DNA from: Clostridium chrysemydis
GTDB lineage: Bacteria > Bacillota > Clostridia > Clostridiales > Clostridiaceae
Length of the DNA: 64,000 nucleotides
Assembly (NCBI RefSeq): GCF_015234215.1
Contig: NZ_JADEKP010000004.1
Coordinates: 62,001 to 126,000 of the forward strand
Reading direction: 5' to 3'
This document shows, one piece after another, positions 39,145 through 48,091 of this stretch. Position numbers and translations under genes: made by a program. Each line of letters starts with the position of its first letter. Within the stretch, counting starts at the first letter, position 1. The notes under the pieces were generated by a model. That model did not search any database, was not told where the DNA came from, and worked only from the letters and a program-made list of their open reading frames with translations.

Positions 39145-39972
39145 ATGAATAAGAAAAAAAAGATAATAGTTTCTATAGTAAGTTTAGCTGTAGTAATTAT
39201 TTTAATAGGCGTTTTTTATGGAATAAAAGAAGATAAAAATATAGACAAAGTAGAAGCACAAAAACCAAATGAAGAAATAGTAGAAGACATTAAACCTAAA
39301 AATGATAAAGAGGTTCTAGAACTTAAAAATAAAGAACTTAAAAAATACGAAAGCATAGAAAATGATTATTATATGATGCTTGTAAATAAGTTTAATCCAT
39401 TAAAAGACGATTTTATTGCAAAAGATATCGTGCCTTCAGGATTACCTTTTATAGGGGGAAGTTCTAATACATATATCAATAAAGAGGCAAAAGTAGAAGC
39501 AATAAAGATGTTTAATGACGCAAAAAAAGATGGGTTAACTCTTTTAGGAGTTTCAGCATATAGAAGTAATGCCGTTCAGACTCAAATTTACAATAATAAC
39601 ATCAAGACAAAAGGGGCTGAACACACTAAAAAATATTCAGCAGCACCTGGAACTAGCGAGCATGAAACTGGACTTGCTATAGATGTTGTAAGTTCGGAAC
39701 ATATAGGATTGACTTGGGATTTTGATAAAACTAAAGCTTTTGAATGGTTAAGTGAAAATGCATATAAGTATGGATTTGTTTTAAGGTATCCAAAAGATAA
39801 GACAGAAGTTACTAAGTATGAGTATGAGCCGTGGCACTATAGATTTGTAGGATTAAATAATGCAAAAAAAATGCACGAAGGAAACCTGTGCTTTGATGAA
39901 TATATAAACTGGGCTAGACAAAATGCTGATAGGTTAAGATTTGAAATAGAAGAATTAAAACAAAAGAAATAA
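39145..39972 (+). CDS. VanY-type D-alanyl-D-alanine carboxypeptidase
   Basis: The 275-residue protein has an N-terminal membrane anchor (about residues 5-27), a linker, and an M15B peptidase domain: SAYRSN, then SAAPGTSEHETGLAIDV with SxHxxGxAxD zinc ligands, and EPWHYRFVG with the third ligand histidine. It trims D-Ala from peptidoglycan stem peptides on the outer face of the membrane. ATG 39145 with GGGGGA upstream is preferred over an in-frame TTG at 39133. It is not associated with van resistance genes. Confidence 0.9.
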   Translation: MNKKKKIIVSIVSLAVVIILIGVFYGIKEDKNIDKVEAQKPNEEIVEDIKPKNDKEVLELKNKELKKYESIENDYYMMLVNKFNPLKDDFIAKDIVPSGLPFIGGSSNTYINKEAKVEAIKMFNDAKKDGLTLLGVSAYRSNAVQTQIYNNNIKTKGAEHTKKYSAAPGTSEHETGLAIDVVSSEHIGLTWDFDKTKAFEWLSENAYKYGFVLRYPKDKTEVTKYEYEPWHYRFVGLNNAKKMHEGNLCFDEYINWARQNADRLRFEIEELKQKK

Positions 39973-40020
39973 AAAAGATTGATATATAAGATAAGCATCT
40001 TATATATCAATCTTTTTTTA
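39973..40020 (+). terminator. Intrinsic terminator
   Basis: AAAGATTGATATATAAGAT pairs with ATCTTATATATCAATCTTT across AAGC and is followed by seven T. Confidence 0.9.
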
Positions 40021-40088
40021 TAGATAAGAATCTAAATATTCCTTTTAAAAAAAATATATTATGTTATTATAATAATATAATTAAGAGT

Positions 40089-40111
40089 ATTCCTATAGAT
40101 ATACTAGGAAT
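40089..40111. promoter_or_regulatory. Inverted repeat, candidate operator before the cysteine desulfurase
   Basis: ATTCCTA and TAGGAAT are separated by nine bases. Several TATAAT-like boxes lie just upstream (about 40062-40080), so the repeat would overlap the transcription start. The arms resemble Rrf2-family (IscR/CymR-type) sites with ..CC..GG.. halves; this is a visual similarity only. Confidence 0.35.
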
Positions 40112-40167
40112 TAAAATTAAGAATAAGAGATTAAGCTAAGTAAATACTAATTAAGAGGAGGGATTAG

Positions 40168-41313
40168 ATGGATATATATTTAGATAATGCAGCAACAACT
40201 AAACCTTATAATGAAGTTATAGAAGTAATGGCAGACTATATGAAAAATTGTTATGGAAATCCGTCATCTTTGCATAGACTAGGGCTTGAAGCTGAAAAAA
40301 ACTTAAATGAAGCAAGAAGCGGGATAAGTAAAATTATTAATGCATCAAAAGAAGAGATTTACTTTACTTCGGGTGCAAGTGAAGGGAATAACTTAATTAT
40401 AAAAGGTCTTTCTAAGGAAAATTCACATATAATAACCACAAAATTTGAGCACCACTCAGTTTTAAAGACTTACGAGGAACTAGAAAAGTGCGGAGTTAAA
40501 GTTACATATTTAAAAGTAGATTCAAATGGAATGATATCTTTAGAAGAATTAAAAAATTCTATAACTAAAAATACAGTTTTAGTTTCAATAATGTTTGTAA
40601 ATAATGAATTAGGTTCAATTCAAAAAATAGAAAAGATAGGTAAATTAATAAAAGAAGAAAGTAGCCGTGCTAAATTTCATGTAGATGCAGTTCAAGGCTT
40701 TGGGAAATTTAAAATAGACGTAAAGAAAATGCATATAGATGCATTAACTATTACAGGGCATAAGATACACGGACCTAAAGGCGTTGGATTTTTATATTTG
40801 AAAAAGGGAATAGTATTAAATTCACTTATTCATGGAGGAAGTCAAGAGGGAGGACTTCGTGCTGGAACTCAAAACGTACCAGGGATTATGGCTCTATTAA
40901 AAGCTTCTGAAATATCTTATGAAAACAAAAATGAAAACTATATTAAAGTTACTAAGCTTTCAGAATATATGGTAGAGAGGTTAAAAGAATTAGATGATAT
41001 AAGCATAAATAGCTCGATAGATGAAAATCAATCACCATATATATTAAATGTATCTTTTAGAGGAGTTAGAGGTGAAGTACTACTTCATCTTTTAGAAGAA
41101 AATAATATTTTTGTATCTACTGGTTCTGCATGCACTTCTAAAAAAAGTATAGCTAGCGGAAGCTATGTAGTAAAAGCTATAGGAAAGTGTGATAAAGATG
41201 CAGAAAGTGCCATAAGATTTTCTTTTGATGAAAATAATACAAAAGAAGAAATAGATAAAGTTATCAGTATATTAAAAGATTCACTAAAATTTTTAAGGAG
41301 GATGAAAAGATGA
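40168..41313 (+). CDS. Cysteine desulfurase (NifS/IscS-like)
   Basis: This PLP enzyme takes sulfur from cysteine as a protein persulfide. The 381-residue protein begins with YLDNAATTKP, has the PLP-binding DALTITGHKIHGPKG (Schiff-base lysine) and HVDAVQ, and the catalytic cysteine in STGSACTSKK. The gene overlaps thiI by four bases (ATGA), so it is probably the dedicated sulfur donor for ThiI in 4-thiouridine synthesis, like NifZ in Bacillus. Class II features (ACTSKK loop) match IscS-type rather than SufS. GGAGGG precedes the ATG. Confidence 0.92.
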   Translation: MDIYLDNAATTKPYNEVIEVMADYMKNCYGNPSSLHRLGLEAEKNLNEARSGISKIINASKEEIYFTSGASEGNNLIIKGLSKENSHIITTKFEHHSVLKTYEELEKCGVKVTYLKVDSNGMISLEELKNSITKNTVLVSIMFVNNELGSIQKIEKIGKLIKEESSRAKFHVDAVQGFGKFKIDVKKMHIDALTITGHKIHGPKGVGFLYLKKGIVLNSLIHGGSQEGGLRAGTQNVPGIMALLKASEISYENKNENYIKVTKLSEYMVERLKELDDISINSSIDENQSPYILNVSFRGVRGEVLLHLLEENNIFVSTGSACTSKKSIASGSYVVKAIGKCDKDAESAIRFSFDENNTKEEIDKVISILKDSLKFLRRMKR

Positions 41314-42467
41314 GAAGATTAATATTAGTTAAATATGCATCAGAGATATTTTTAAAAGGATTAAATAGAAATAAATTTGAAAAAAAGCTTAGAGATAATA
41401 TAAAAAAGAAACTTAAGGGATTAGAATATGAAATTATAAGTGACCAAGGAAGATATTTCATAAAGGTAGATGATTTAGAAGAAGGAATAGATAGAGTAAG
41501 AAAGGTATTTGGAGTATCAGAAGTATGTATAGTTACTGAAGTACTACCTGAATTAGATGTAATTAAAAAAGAAGCTCTAGAAAAAATACAGCTTTATAAA
41601 CCTAAGGACTTTAAAGTTATAACTAACAGAGCAAACAAAAGATTTGAAGGAAAATCTATGGATATCTCAAGAGATATCGGAAGCTTTATTTTAGAAAATT
41701 ATAAAGACGAATTAAGCGTAAAGGTTAAAGATCCTGAGTGTCAAGTATTCGTTGAAATTAGAGAAAGAGCATACGTCTACACAAACAAGGATAAAGTTAA
41801 GGGAGTAGGCGGACTACCTTATGGAATAAACGGAAGCACTATGCTTATGTTATCTGGAGGAATAGATTCTCCAGTTGCAGGATACTTAATGGCAAAAAGG
41901 GGAGTTGAACTTAATTGCGTATACTATCACAGTCACCCTTATACGTCAGAAAGAGCTAAAGATAAAGTTAAAGAACTTGCAAAAATATTAGGAGAATACA
42001 CTGAAAAGGTAAGGTTATTTATAGTTCCTTTTACAGAAATTCAAATGGAAATAATGAAACACTGCCCTGAAGATGAATTAACTATAATAATGAGAAGATT
42101 TATGATGGGTGTAGCTTGTTCTTTAGCAGATAGAGAAGGGATACAATCAGTAGCAACAGGAGAGAGTATAGGGCAAGTTGCAAGTCAAACTATGGAAGGC
42201 CTAGTAGTAAGTTCAGATAAAGCAGACAGACCTGTGTTTAGACCTCTTATAACTATGGATAAAGAAGAGATAATGAAAATAGCAAGATATATAGGAACTT
42301 ATGAAACTTCAATTTTACCGTATGAGGATTGCTGCACTATATTTGTTCCAAAGCACCCTAAAACTAAACCAGTTTTAGAAAAGATAATTAAATCAGAAAA
42401 TGCATTAGACTTTGATGAGTTAGTAGAAAAAGCTATAAGCGAAACGGAAGTTGTAGTTTTTAAATAA
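41310..42467 (+). CDS. thiI: tRNA 4-thiouridine synthetase ThiI
   Basis: ThiI adenylates U8 of tRNA and transfers sulfur to form 4-thiouridine. The 385-residue protein has an N-terminal ferredoxin-like/THUMP region (about residues 1-165) and a PP-loop domain with MLMLSGGIDSPVAGYL. It lacks the C-terminal rhodanese domain of the E. coli enzyme, as is usual in Firmicutes, so sulfur transfer must rely on the adjacent desulfurase. An AAGGAGG ribosome site lies inside the upstream gene. Confidence 0.94.
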   Translation: MRRLILVKYASEIFLKGLNRNKFEKKLRDNIKKKLKGLEYEIISDQGRYFIKVDDLEEGIDRVRKVFGVSEVCIVTEVLPELDVIKKEALEKIQLYKPKDFKVITNRANKRFEGKSMDISRDIGSFILENYKDELSVKVKDPECQVFVEIRERAYVYTNKDKVKGVGGLPYGINGSTMLMLSGGIDSPVAGYLMAKRGVELNCVYYHSHPYTSERAKDKVKELAKILGEYTEKVRLFIVPFTEIQMEIMKHCPEDELTIIMRRFMMGVACSLADREGIQSVATGESIGQVASQTMEGLVVSSDKADRPVFRPLITMDKEEIMKIARYIGTYETSILPYEDCCTIFVPKHPKTKPVLEKIIKSENALDFDELVEKAISETEVVVFK

Positions 42468-42505
42468 AAAAAGGATAATCACTTAATTGTGATTATCCTT
42501 TTTGA
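42467..42505. terminator. Bidirectional terminator between thiI and the ABC exporter genes
   Basis: AAAAGGATAATCAC and GTGATTATCCTTTT pair around TTAATT with A and T runs on both sides. Confidence 0.9.
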
Positions 42506-42506
42506 T

Positions 42507-44384
42507 TTAAGCTAATTCTTCTTCAGCATCTTTAAATTGACTGTTATAAAGATCTGCGTAGAATCCGTTTTGACTCATAAGTTCTTTATGAGAACCTTGT
42601 TCTATAACGTCACCGTGATTCATAACTAAGATTAAATCAGCATCTTTTATAGTTGAAAGTCTGTGTGCTATAACGAAGTTTGTTCTACCTTCCATAAGTC
42701 TTGTCATAGCGTTTTGGATGTAAGTTTCAGTTCTTGTATCAACTGAACTTGTAGCCTCATCTAAGATAAGAACTCTAGGGTTTGCAAGGATTGCACGTGC
42801 AATAGTTAATAATTGCTTTTGTCCTTGTGAGATATTTGAAGCTTCTTCGTTTAATACAGTGTCATAACCTTGAGGAAGAGTTCTTATAAAGTGGTCAGCG
42901 TGAGCTGCTTTACAAGCTTCAACTACTTCTTCAAAAGTAGCACCTTCTTTACCGTAAGCTATATTATCTTTTATGCTTCCGTTAAATAGCCAAGTATCTT
43001 GAAGAACCATACCGAACATACTTCTTAAATATCCTCTAGTAAATTCAGTTATATTAACTCCATCAAATTGAATTTCTCCACCGTTTAATTCGTAGAATCT
43101 CATTAATAAATTAATAAGAGTAGTTTTACCTGCACCAGTTGGACCTACTATAGCAATAGTTTGACCTTGCTTTGCAGTAACGTTCATGTCATTCATTAAT
43201 AATTTTTCAGGAGAGTATCCAAATTTAACATTTTTAAAATCAACGTTTCCTTTAGGGTCTACTAAAGTCTTAGGATTTTCAGGGTCTTTAATTTCTTCTT
43301 TTTCATCTAAGATTTCAAAAACTCTTTCAGCTGAAGCCATAGTTGATTGAAGGATATTTGCAATGTTTGCAGTTTGGTTAATCATTTGAGTAAACTGTCT
43401 TGAATATTGGATAAATGATTGAATGTAACCTACGCTTAATTTGTTTTTAGTAACTAATATACCACCTACAACTGCAATAATTACGTAACCGATATTATTA
43501 ACTAATTGCATTAAAGGCATTATTAAACCTGACATAAATTGAGCTTTCCACCCTGATTCATAAAGATTATCATTTATTTCATCAAATTCAGAGATAGCTT
43601 TTTTCTCGTGACCAAAAGCACGAACTACAGTGTGACCTGTATAAACCTCTTCTACGTGTCCATTAAGTTTACCAAGTTCTTTTTGTTGTGAAGAGAAGAA
43701 CTTTTGTGAGCGTCCTATAATAGGTCTAGTTGCTATTATACAAACAGGTAAAGTTAATACGCAAATTAAAGTTAATAATGGGCTAAGACTTAGCATCATT
43801 ATAGTAATACCTATAATTGAAACAACTGATGATATAAGCTGAGTTAAACTTTGTTGAAGAGTACTTGCTATATTATCTACGTCGTTTGTAACTCTACTTA
43901 AGATATCACCTTTTGAGTTTGCATCAAAGTAGCTAATAGGTAATCTATTAAGTTTATTTTCAACAGCAGATCTTAAATCTTTAACAGTGTATTGAGCAAC
44001 ACCTGCCATTAGGTATTGTTGAGCGTACATAAATATTGCACTTAAAATATAAAAACCAAGTAATAGTGAAATATAATAACCTAATTTACCAAAGTCAACT
44101 CCAGCGTTTGGAACTCCTTTAAACTTAGCTATCATTCCTTCAAGTATAACGTTAATAGTATCTCCTAGTAATCTAGGGCTAAATACTGTAAAAGCAGTAC
44201 TTAGAATTGCCATAATTAATACAATGATTAATTTAGTTCTATGAGGTCTAAGGTATGATAATAATCTTTTACCAGTACCTTTGAAATTTTTTGCTTTTTC
44301 TCCGCCCATAACGACACCGTGGTTTCCGCCACCACCCATACCGCCTTTAGGAGCAGATTTTTGTTTATTCTTATCTATGCTCAT
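42507..44384 (-). CDS. ABC exporter half-transporter, catalytically complete subunit
   Basis: The 625-residue protein fuses six membrane helices (about residues 55-345) to an ATPase domain. The nucleotide-binding domain has Walker A GPTGAGKTTL, signature ISQGQKQLL and Walker B VLILDEATSSVD with the catalytic glutamate, plus the H-loop IAHRLSTI. A glycine-rich N-terminal segment (GGMGGGGNHG) precedes the membrane part. The ATG at 44384 is chosen because AGAGGAGG lies upstream; it overlaps the partner gene by 14 bases. It is the active half of a heterodimeric multidrug-type exporter like LmrCD/BmrCD; substrates unknown. Confidence 0.9.
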   Translation of the reverse strand: MSIDKNKQKSAPKGGMGGGGNHGVVMGGEKAKNFKGTGKRLLSYLRPHRTKLIIVLIMAILSTAFTVFSPRLLGDTINVILEGMIAKFKGVPNAGVDFGKLGYYISLLLGFYILSAIFMYAQQYLMAGVAQYTVKDLRSAVENKLNRLPISYFDANSKGDILSRVTNDVDNIASTLQQSLTQLISSVVSIIGITIMMLSLSPLLTLICVLTLPVCIIATRPIIGRSQKFFSSQQKELGKLNGHVEEVYTGHTVVRAFGHEKKAISEFDEINDNLYESGWKAQFMSGLIMPLMQLVNNIGYVIIAVVGGILVTKNKLSVGYIQSFIQYSRQFTQMINQTANIANILQSTMASAERVFEILDEKEEIKDPENPKTLVDPKGNVDFKNVKFGYSPEKLLMNDMNVTAKQGQTIAIVGPTGAGKTTLINLLMRFYELNGGEIQFDGVNITEFTRGYLRSMFGMVLQDTWLFNGSIKDNIAYGKEGATFEEVVEACKAAHADHFIRTLPQGYDTVLNEEASNISQGQKQLLTIARAILANPRVLILDEATSSVDTRTETYIQNAMTRLMEGRTNFVIAHRLSTIKDADLILVMNHGDVIEQGSHKELMSQNGFYADLYNSQFKDAEEELA

Positions 44385-46110
44385 TTGAAAGTTCCTCCTC
44401 TGATAATTGTGATGAGGCAATTTCTTTATAAATTGCACAGTTATTTAATAATTCTCTGTGAGTTCCCATTCCAACGACATTTCCGTCATCTAAAACTATG
44501 ATTCTGTCTGCATCCATAATAGTACTTACTCTTTGTGCAACTATTATAACAGCTGATTTTGTAGTTTCACTTTTAAGTGCAGCTCTAAGTTTTGAGTCTG
44601 TCTTAAAGTCTAAAGCTGAGAAGCTATCATCGAAAAGATAAACTTCAGGTTTTCTAATTAAAGCACGAGCGATTGCTAAACGTTGTTTTTGTCCACCTGA
44701 GAAGTTTTTACCACCTTGCTCAACATTAGAATTAAAACCATCTTCTTTTTCTTCTATAAAATCATAAGATTGAGCTATTTTAGCTGCGTGAATTAATTCT
44801 TCTTTAGTTGCATCTTCTTTACCATACTTTAAGTTTTCTTCTATAGTACCAGAGAATAAGACAGCTTTTTGAGGAACAAATCCTATCTTGCTTCTTAAAG
44901 TTTCTTGAGTCATATCTTTTACGTTAACTCCATCAACTAAAATTTCTCCTTTTGATACGTCGTAGAATCTTGTTAATAGGTTAAGTATAGTTGATTTACC
45001 AGAACCAGTACCACCTATTATGGCTGTTGTCTCTCCAGGGTTTGTAACGAAGCTTAAATTATTGATAGCACCGTGTTCAGCACCAGGATAGAAGAATGAA
45101 ACATCTTTAAATTCTACATGACCACTTTCTTTAAAAGTAGTTGTAGGATTTTTAGTATTTACTATAGTAGGGTCTATATCTAATACTTCGTTTATTCTTT
45201 CAGCAGAAGCAGAAGCTCTTGGAATCATTATAAATAACATACTTACCATTATTAATGAGAACATTATTTGCATAACGTATTGTAAGAATGCCATTAAGTT
45301 ACCAACTTCCATAACTCCAGTATCAACTCTCTTTGAACCAAACCAAAGTATAGCAACAGAAGTTAAATTTAAGATTAACATTAATAAAGGCATTAGTGTT
45401 GCGATTATTTTATTAACTTTAATTGCATTTTGAGTAAAGTCATCATTAACTTTTTCAAATCTTTTAACTTCGTAATCTTGACGATTAAAAGCTCTTATAA
45501 CTCTTATACCAGTTAAGTTTTCACGAAGAACTTTGTTTATGTTATCAAGTTTACTTTGCATTGCCTTAAATAGTGGCATACCAAGTTTACCTATAACAAG
45601 AATAGCTATAACAACTATTGGCATTGAGATTAAAAGTATTAGAGATAATTCCTTATTAACAGAAACAGCCATAATAATACCACCGATACACATAAGTGGT
45701 GCTGTAACCATCATTCTTAGTATCATAAGTACAACTTGCTGTACTTGGTTAACGTCGTTTGTAGTTCTAGTAACTAGTGAAGCAGTTCCAACTTGGTCTA
45801 TTTCACCTAAAGAGAAAGTTTCAGCTTTTGTGAAAATTTTTCTTCTTAAATCTCTACCATATCCCATAGATATTTTTGAAGAGATGTAACTTGCAAATAT
45901 TGTACTAGCACTACCAACGAATGCTATTAGTATCATTATTCCACCGATTTTAAGAATATAGTTTATATCACCGGTCATTATTCCAGTGTTAACTATATCT
46001 GAAAGAAGGGTAGGAAGATATAATTGAGCCATAGTTTGAATAAATAAAAGAACTAATACGAAAAATAATTCCTTTTTATATGGCTTAAGATGCTTAAAAA
46101 TCTTTAACAT
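44371..46110 (-). CDS. ABC exporter half-transporter, degenerate-site subunit
   Basis: The 579-residue partner has six membrane helices and an ATPase domain with Walker A GGTGSGKSTIL and signature NFSGGQKQRL. After Walker B (VYLFDDSFSALD) an aspartate replaces the catalytic glutamate, and the H-loop position reads VAQRVSTI with Gln in place of His. Both changes are hallmarks of the degenerate half of heterodimeric exporters. ATG 46110 with AAGGAG eight bases upstream is preferred over the in-frame GTG at 46119 that touches the ribosome site. It is preceded by the MarR gene on the same strand. Confidence 0.9.
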   Translation of the reverse strand: MLKIFKHLKPYKKELFFVLVLLFIQTMAQLYLPTLLSDIVNTGIMTGDINYILKIGGIMILIAFVGSASTIFASYISSKISMGYGRDLRRKIFTKAETFSLGEIDQVGTASLVTRTTNDVNQVQQVVLMILRMMVTAPLMCIGGIIMAVSVNKELSLILLISMPIVVIAILVIGKLGMPLFKAMQSKLDNINKVLRENLTGIRVIRAFNRQDYEVKRFEKVNDDFTQNAIKVNKIIATLMPLLMLILNLTSVAILWFGSKRVDTGVMEVGNLMAFLQYVMQIMFSLIMVSMLFIMIPRASASAERINEVLDIDPTIVNTKNPTTTFKESGHVEFKDVSFFYPGAEHGAINNLSFVTNPGETTAIIGGTGSGKSTILNLLTRFYDVSKGEILVDGVNVKDMTQETLRSKIGFVPQKAVLFSGTIEENLKYGKEDATKEELIHAAKIAQSYDFIEEKEDGFNSNVEQGGKNFSGGQKQRLAIARALIRKPEVYLFDDSFSALDFKTDSKLRAALKSETTKSAVIIVAQRVSTIMDADRIIVLDDGNVVGMGTHRELLNNCAIYKEIASSQLSEEELSNEHR

Positions 46111-46125
46111 CAAATTCACTCCTTA

Positions 46126-46557
46126 TTATAAATTTTTATGAGTCTCTAAATTAGTTTTCATCTTATTTAATAAAATATTTAATTCTTCAGAATCTTTTTT
46201 TGAAAAATCCTTTAAACAGACTTCATCGATATTATCAGAAACTTCTTTAAGTCTAGTGCAGGCATCTCTACCTTTATCAGTTAAGAAGATCCTTGAAATC
46301 CTTCCATCTAGTTTGTCAGGTTTCTTATATATGAAACCATTTTTCTCTAAACGCTTAATCATAACTGTCATTGTTGCTGGTTTAATTAAAAGACAAGTAG
46401 AAATTTCCTTTTGGCTTTGACCGTCATTTTTCATAAGAGACGTTAAAAGATGAGGCTGCCCAGGGTATAAACCAAGCTTATCAAGTTCTGCATGAATTAA
46501 AGAAAAATGTAATCTCATTACTTTTCTGAAGATAGATGAAAAATTTGAATCATCCAT
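46126..46557 (-). CDS. MarR-family transcriptional regulator
   Basis: The 143-residue winged-helix protein shows the MarR core: LTSLMKNDGQSQKEISTCLLIKPATMTVMIKRLEKNGFI.K as the helix-turn-helix, and RISRIFLTDKGRDA as the wing. It precedes the two exporter genes in one transcript, a common repressor-efflux arrangement in which the exported compound relieves repression. A perfect 16-bp palindrome lies between its promoter and start codon, so autoregulation of the whole operon is likely. Confidence 0.9.
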   Translation of the reverse strand: MDDSNFSSIFRKVMRLHFSLIHAELDKLGLYPGQPHLLTSLMKNDGQSQKEISTCLLIKPATMTVMIKRLEKNGFIYKKPDKLDGRISRIFLTDKGRDACTRLKEVSDNIDEVCLKDFSKKDSEELNILLNKMKTNLETHKNL

Positions 46558-46579
46558 TATAGATAAAACCTCCTAAATT

Positions 46580-46595
46580 AGTTAGTCGACTAACT
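46580..46595. promoter_or_regulatory. Perfect palindrome, probable MarR operator
   Basis: AGTTAGTCGACTAACT is exactly self-complementary. It lies about 10-25 bases downstream of the predicted transcription start and just before the ribosome site of the MarR gene, where bound repressor would block transcription. Confidence 0.65.
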
Positions 46596-46610
46596 TTATT
46601 TTGTTATTCT

Positions 46611-46639
46611 ATTATATTAATGTGTCAATTTCAAGTCAA
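46611..46639 (-). promoter_or_regulatory. Sigma-A promoter of the marR-ABC exporter operon
   Basis: On the minus strand, TTGACT (46634-46639), 17-base spacer, consensus TATAAT (46611-46616). Confidence 0.75.
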
Positions 46640-46644
46640 TTTTA

Positions 46645-46680
46645 TAAAAAAAATCGCGAATTTATTAATATTCGCGATAA
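46645..46680 (-). terminator. Terminator overlapping the end of the YdjC-family gene
   Basis: On the minus strand TCGCGAATA and its partner TTCGCGA pair across TTAATAAA and are followed by eight T. The left arm includes the last codons and the loop includes the stop codon of the gene. Confidence 0.8.
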
Positions 46681-47417
46681 TTTAATAATTTATAACCGTT
46701 TATGGATATTAGCTCTTTTATTTCATTTGAACAGAGGATATCTAGTTCATTTAAGCGTCCAAATGTGTAGCAACTAGACTTAAGTAAAAAGCTATCAATA
46801 TATCCAGGCTGACAGTTTATTTCTATGTTATTTTTATGAATATGTTCCTTAAAAACTCTTTTAAAGTCATCAAAGGTTTCTATCTTATCACTAAAAAAAT
46901 CAATGTCAAATGAGTTTTTATATATGTATTTTTTTAAAAACTTTGATTTTAATTCTCTCTCTGCATAAGCTCTTAATACCATACCCGTTTTAAGTGAAAT
47001 CTGAGAGGCTAAATTAAGTATTTCTGGTATAATACAAGGAGTATGATGAAAAGTTATATGAGTTGGTTTTATTCCAGATTCTAATATTTTTTTTAATTGA
47101 GCTTCTAATTCGGCTTTGATAATCTTTACTGGAATAGTAGCAAGGTATTCGTAATCTTGTTTCATGGTTCCAGTTGGAGCTAATATGTGTTTATAATCTT
47201 TACAAATAGGTTCACCAAGAGTAAGTGAGAAATGAACACCAATATCTAAATCAGGATTTTCTAAAGCTAAATTAACAGCGTGCTCAAAACCTGGAGTTGT
47301 ACATATTATTTCTGTTGATGTTACTACGCCGTTTTTAAATGAATCTATTATTCCGTAATTAACAGCGTTAGAAAGCCCAAAATCACTAGCGTTTATTATA
47401 ATATTTTTGTTTAACAA
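46665..47417 (-). CDS. YdjC/ChbG-family carbohydrate deacetylase
   Basis: The 250-residue protein begins IIINASDFGLSNAVNYGI, matching the NADDFG metal-binding start of the YdjC family, and has IGVHFSLTLGEP and PTHITFHHTP, the histidine-rich metal segments. Members remove N-acetyl groups from oligosaccharides such as chitobiose or diacetylchitobiose 6-phosphate. The first Asp of the usual NADDFG is Ser here (NASDFG), which may affect metal binding. The start is TTG with AGGGAGGG upstream. No sugar uptake genes are adjacent. Confidence 0.82.
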   Translation of the reverse strand: MLNKNIIINASDFGLSNAVNYGIIDSFKNGVVTSTEIICTTPGFEHAVNLALENPDLDIGVHFSLTLGEPICKDYKHILAPTGTMKQDYEYLATIPVKIIKAELEAQLKKILESGIKPTHITFHHTPCIIPEILNLASQISLKTGMVLRAYAERELKSKFLKKYIYKNSFDIDFFSDKIETFDDFKRVFKEHIHKNNIEINCQPGYIDSFLLKSSCYTFGRLNELDILCSNEIKELISINGYKLLNYREY

Positions 47418-47495
47418 GCAAGGTCCCTCCCTAATATGTTTATAGGGAGATTATAACATAAAATGTAAAAAAATCAATATAAAGGAGGAGAAGTG

Positions 47496-47747
47496 ATGAA
47501 CTATGTATACATATTAAAGTGTAATGATGGCAGCCTTTATACAGGGTGGACAAACAATCTAGAAAAAAGGTTTAAGGCTCACTCAGAAGGAAGGGGAGCA
47601 AAGTATACAAAAGGCAGAGGACCTTTAGAATTAGTTTATTATGAAGAGTTTGAAGAAAAAAACGATGCAATGAAAAGGGAATATGCTATAAAGAAAATGA
47701 CTAAAGCTCAAAAAAACAATATAATTTTAGATAAAATTAGTAAATAA
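47496..47747 (+). CDS. GIY-YIG nuclease superfamily protein (UPF0213 type)
   Basis: The 83-residue single-domain protein starts NYVYILKCNDGSLYTGWTNNLEKR, the GIY-YIG core in its YVY...YTG form, with the conserved Arg in the following helix, and has E at YYEEF. Small stand-alone proteins of this group (YhbQ/YazA) are common; a role in DNA repair is suggested but not settled. ATG 47496 follows AAGGAGGAGAAG; a GTG three bases upstream is also possible. Confidence 0.87.
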   Translation: MNYVYILKCNDGSLYTGWTNNLEKRFKAHSEGRGAKYTKGRGPLELVYYEEFEEKNDAMKREYAIKKMTKAQKNNIILDKISK

Positions 47748-47795
47748 TATTAAAAAATATTAGCAAAAATTAAGAAATGAAAATATTATAATATA

Positions 47796-47823
47796 TAGAC
47801 AAATGAAAAAAATGTGATATTAT
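47796..47823 (+). promoter_or_regulatory. Putative promoter of the glmS transcript
   Basis: TAGACA (47796-47801), 16-base spacer and TATTAT (47818-47823) with a TGA extended element; start would fall about 70 bases before the ribozyme cleavage site. Confidence 0.4.
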
Positions 47824-48027
47824 GGGAGAGAGGCATAAAGTATATAAAAGGAGAGGATAGGATTAATTATATTTAAAAAATTAATAAAGAAATTTTAAAG
47901 CGCCAGAACTTAAGTAAATAGATAAAAGCTTAAATTAGGGGTCAGAGATAAATAAAATATTTCGCCTAACTAATAAGCTAAAAGTAGTTGGACTTTTAAA
48001 GCTAAGAGTAAATTATATTTAAAAATA

Positions 48028-48066
48028 GATTTTAAGATAGCGGAATTTAATCTTAATCTTTTTTAG
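48028..48066 (+). terminator. Terminator-like hairpin inside the glmS ribozyme insertion
   Basis: TTAAGAT and ATCTTAA (with outer GA/TC pairs) flank an 11-base loop and are followed by TCTTTTTT. It lies between the two halves of the ribozyme core. Confidence 0.45.
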
Positions 48067-48091
48067 AAAGATATATTTTAAATTAGTGTGT

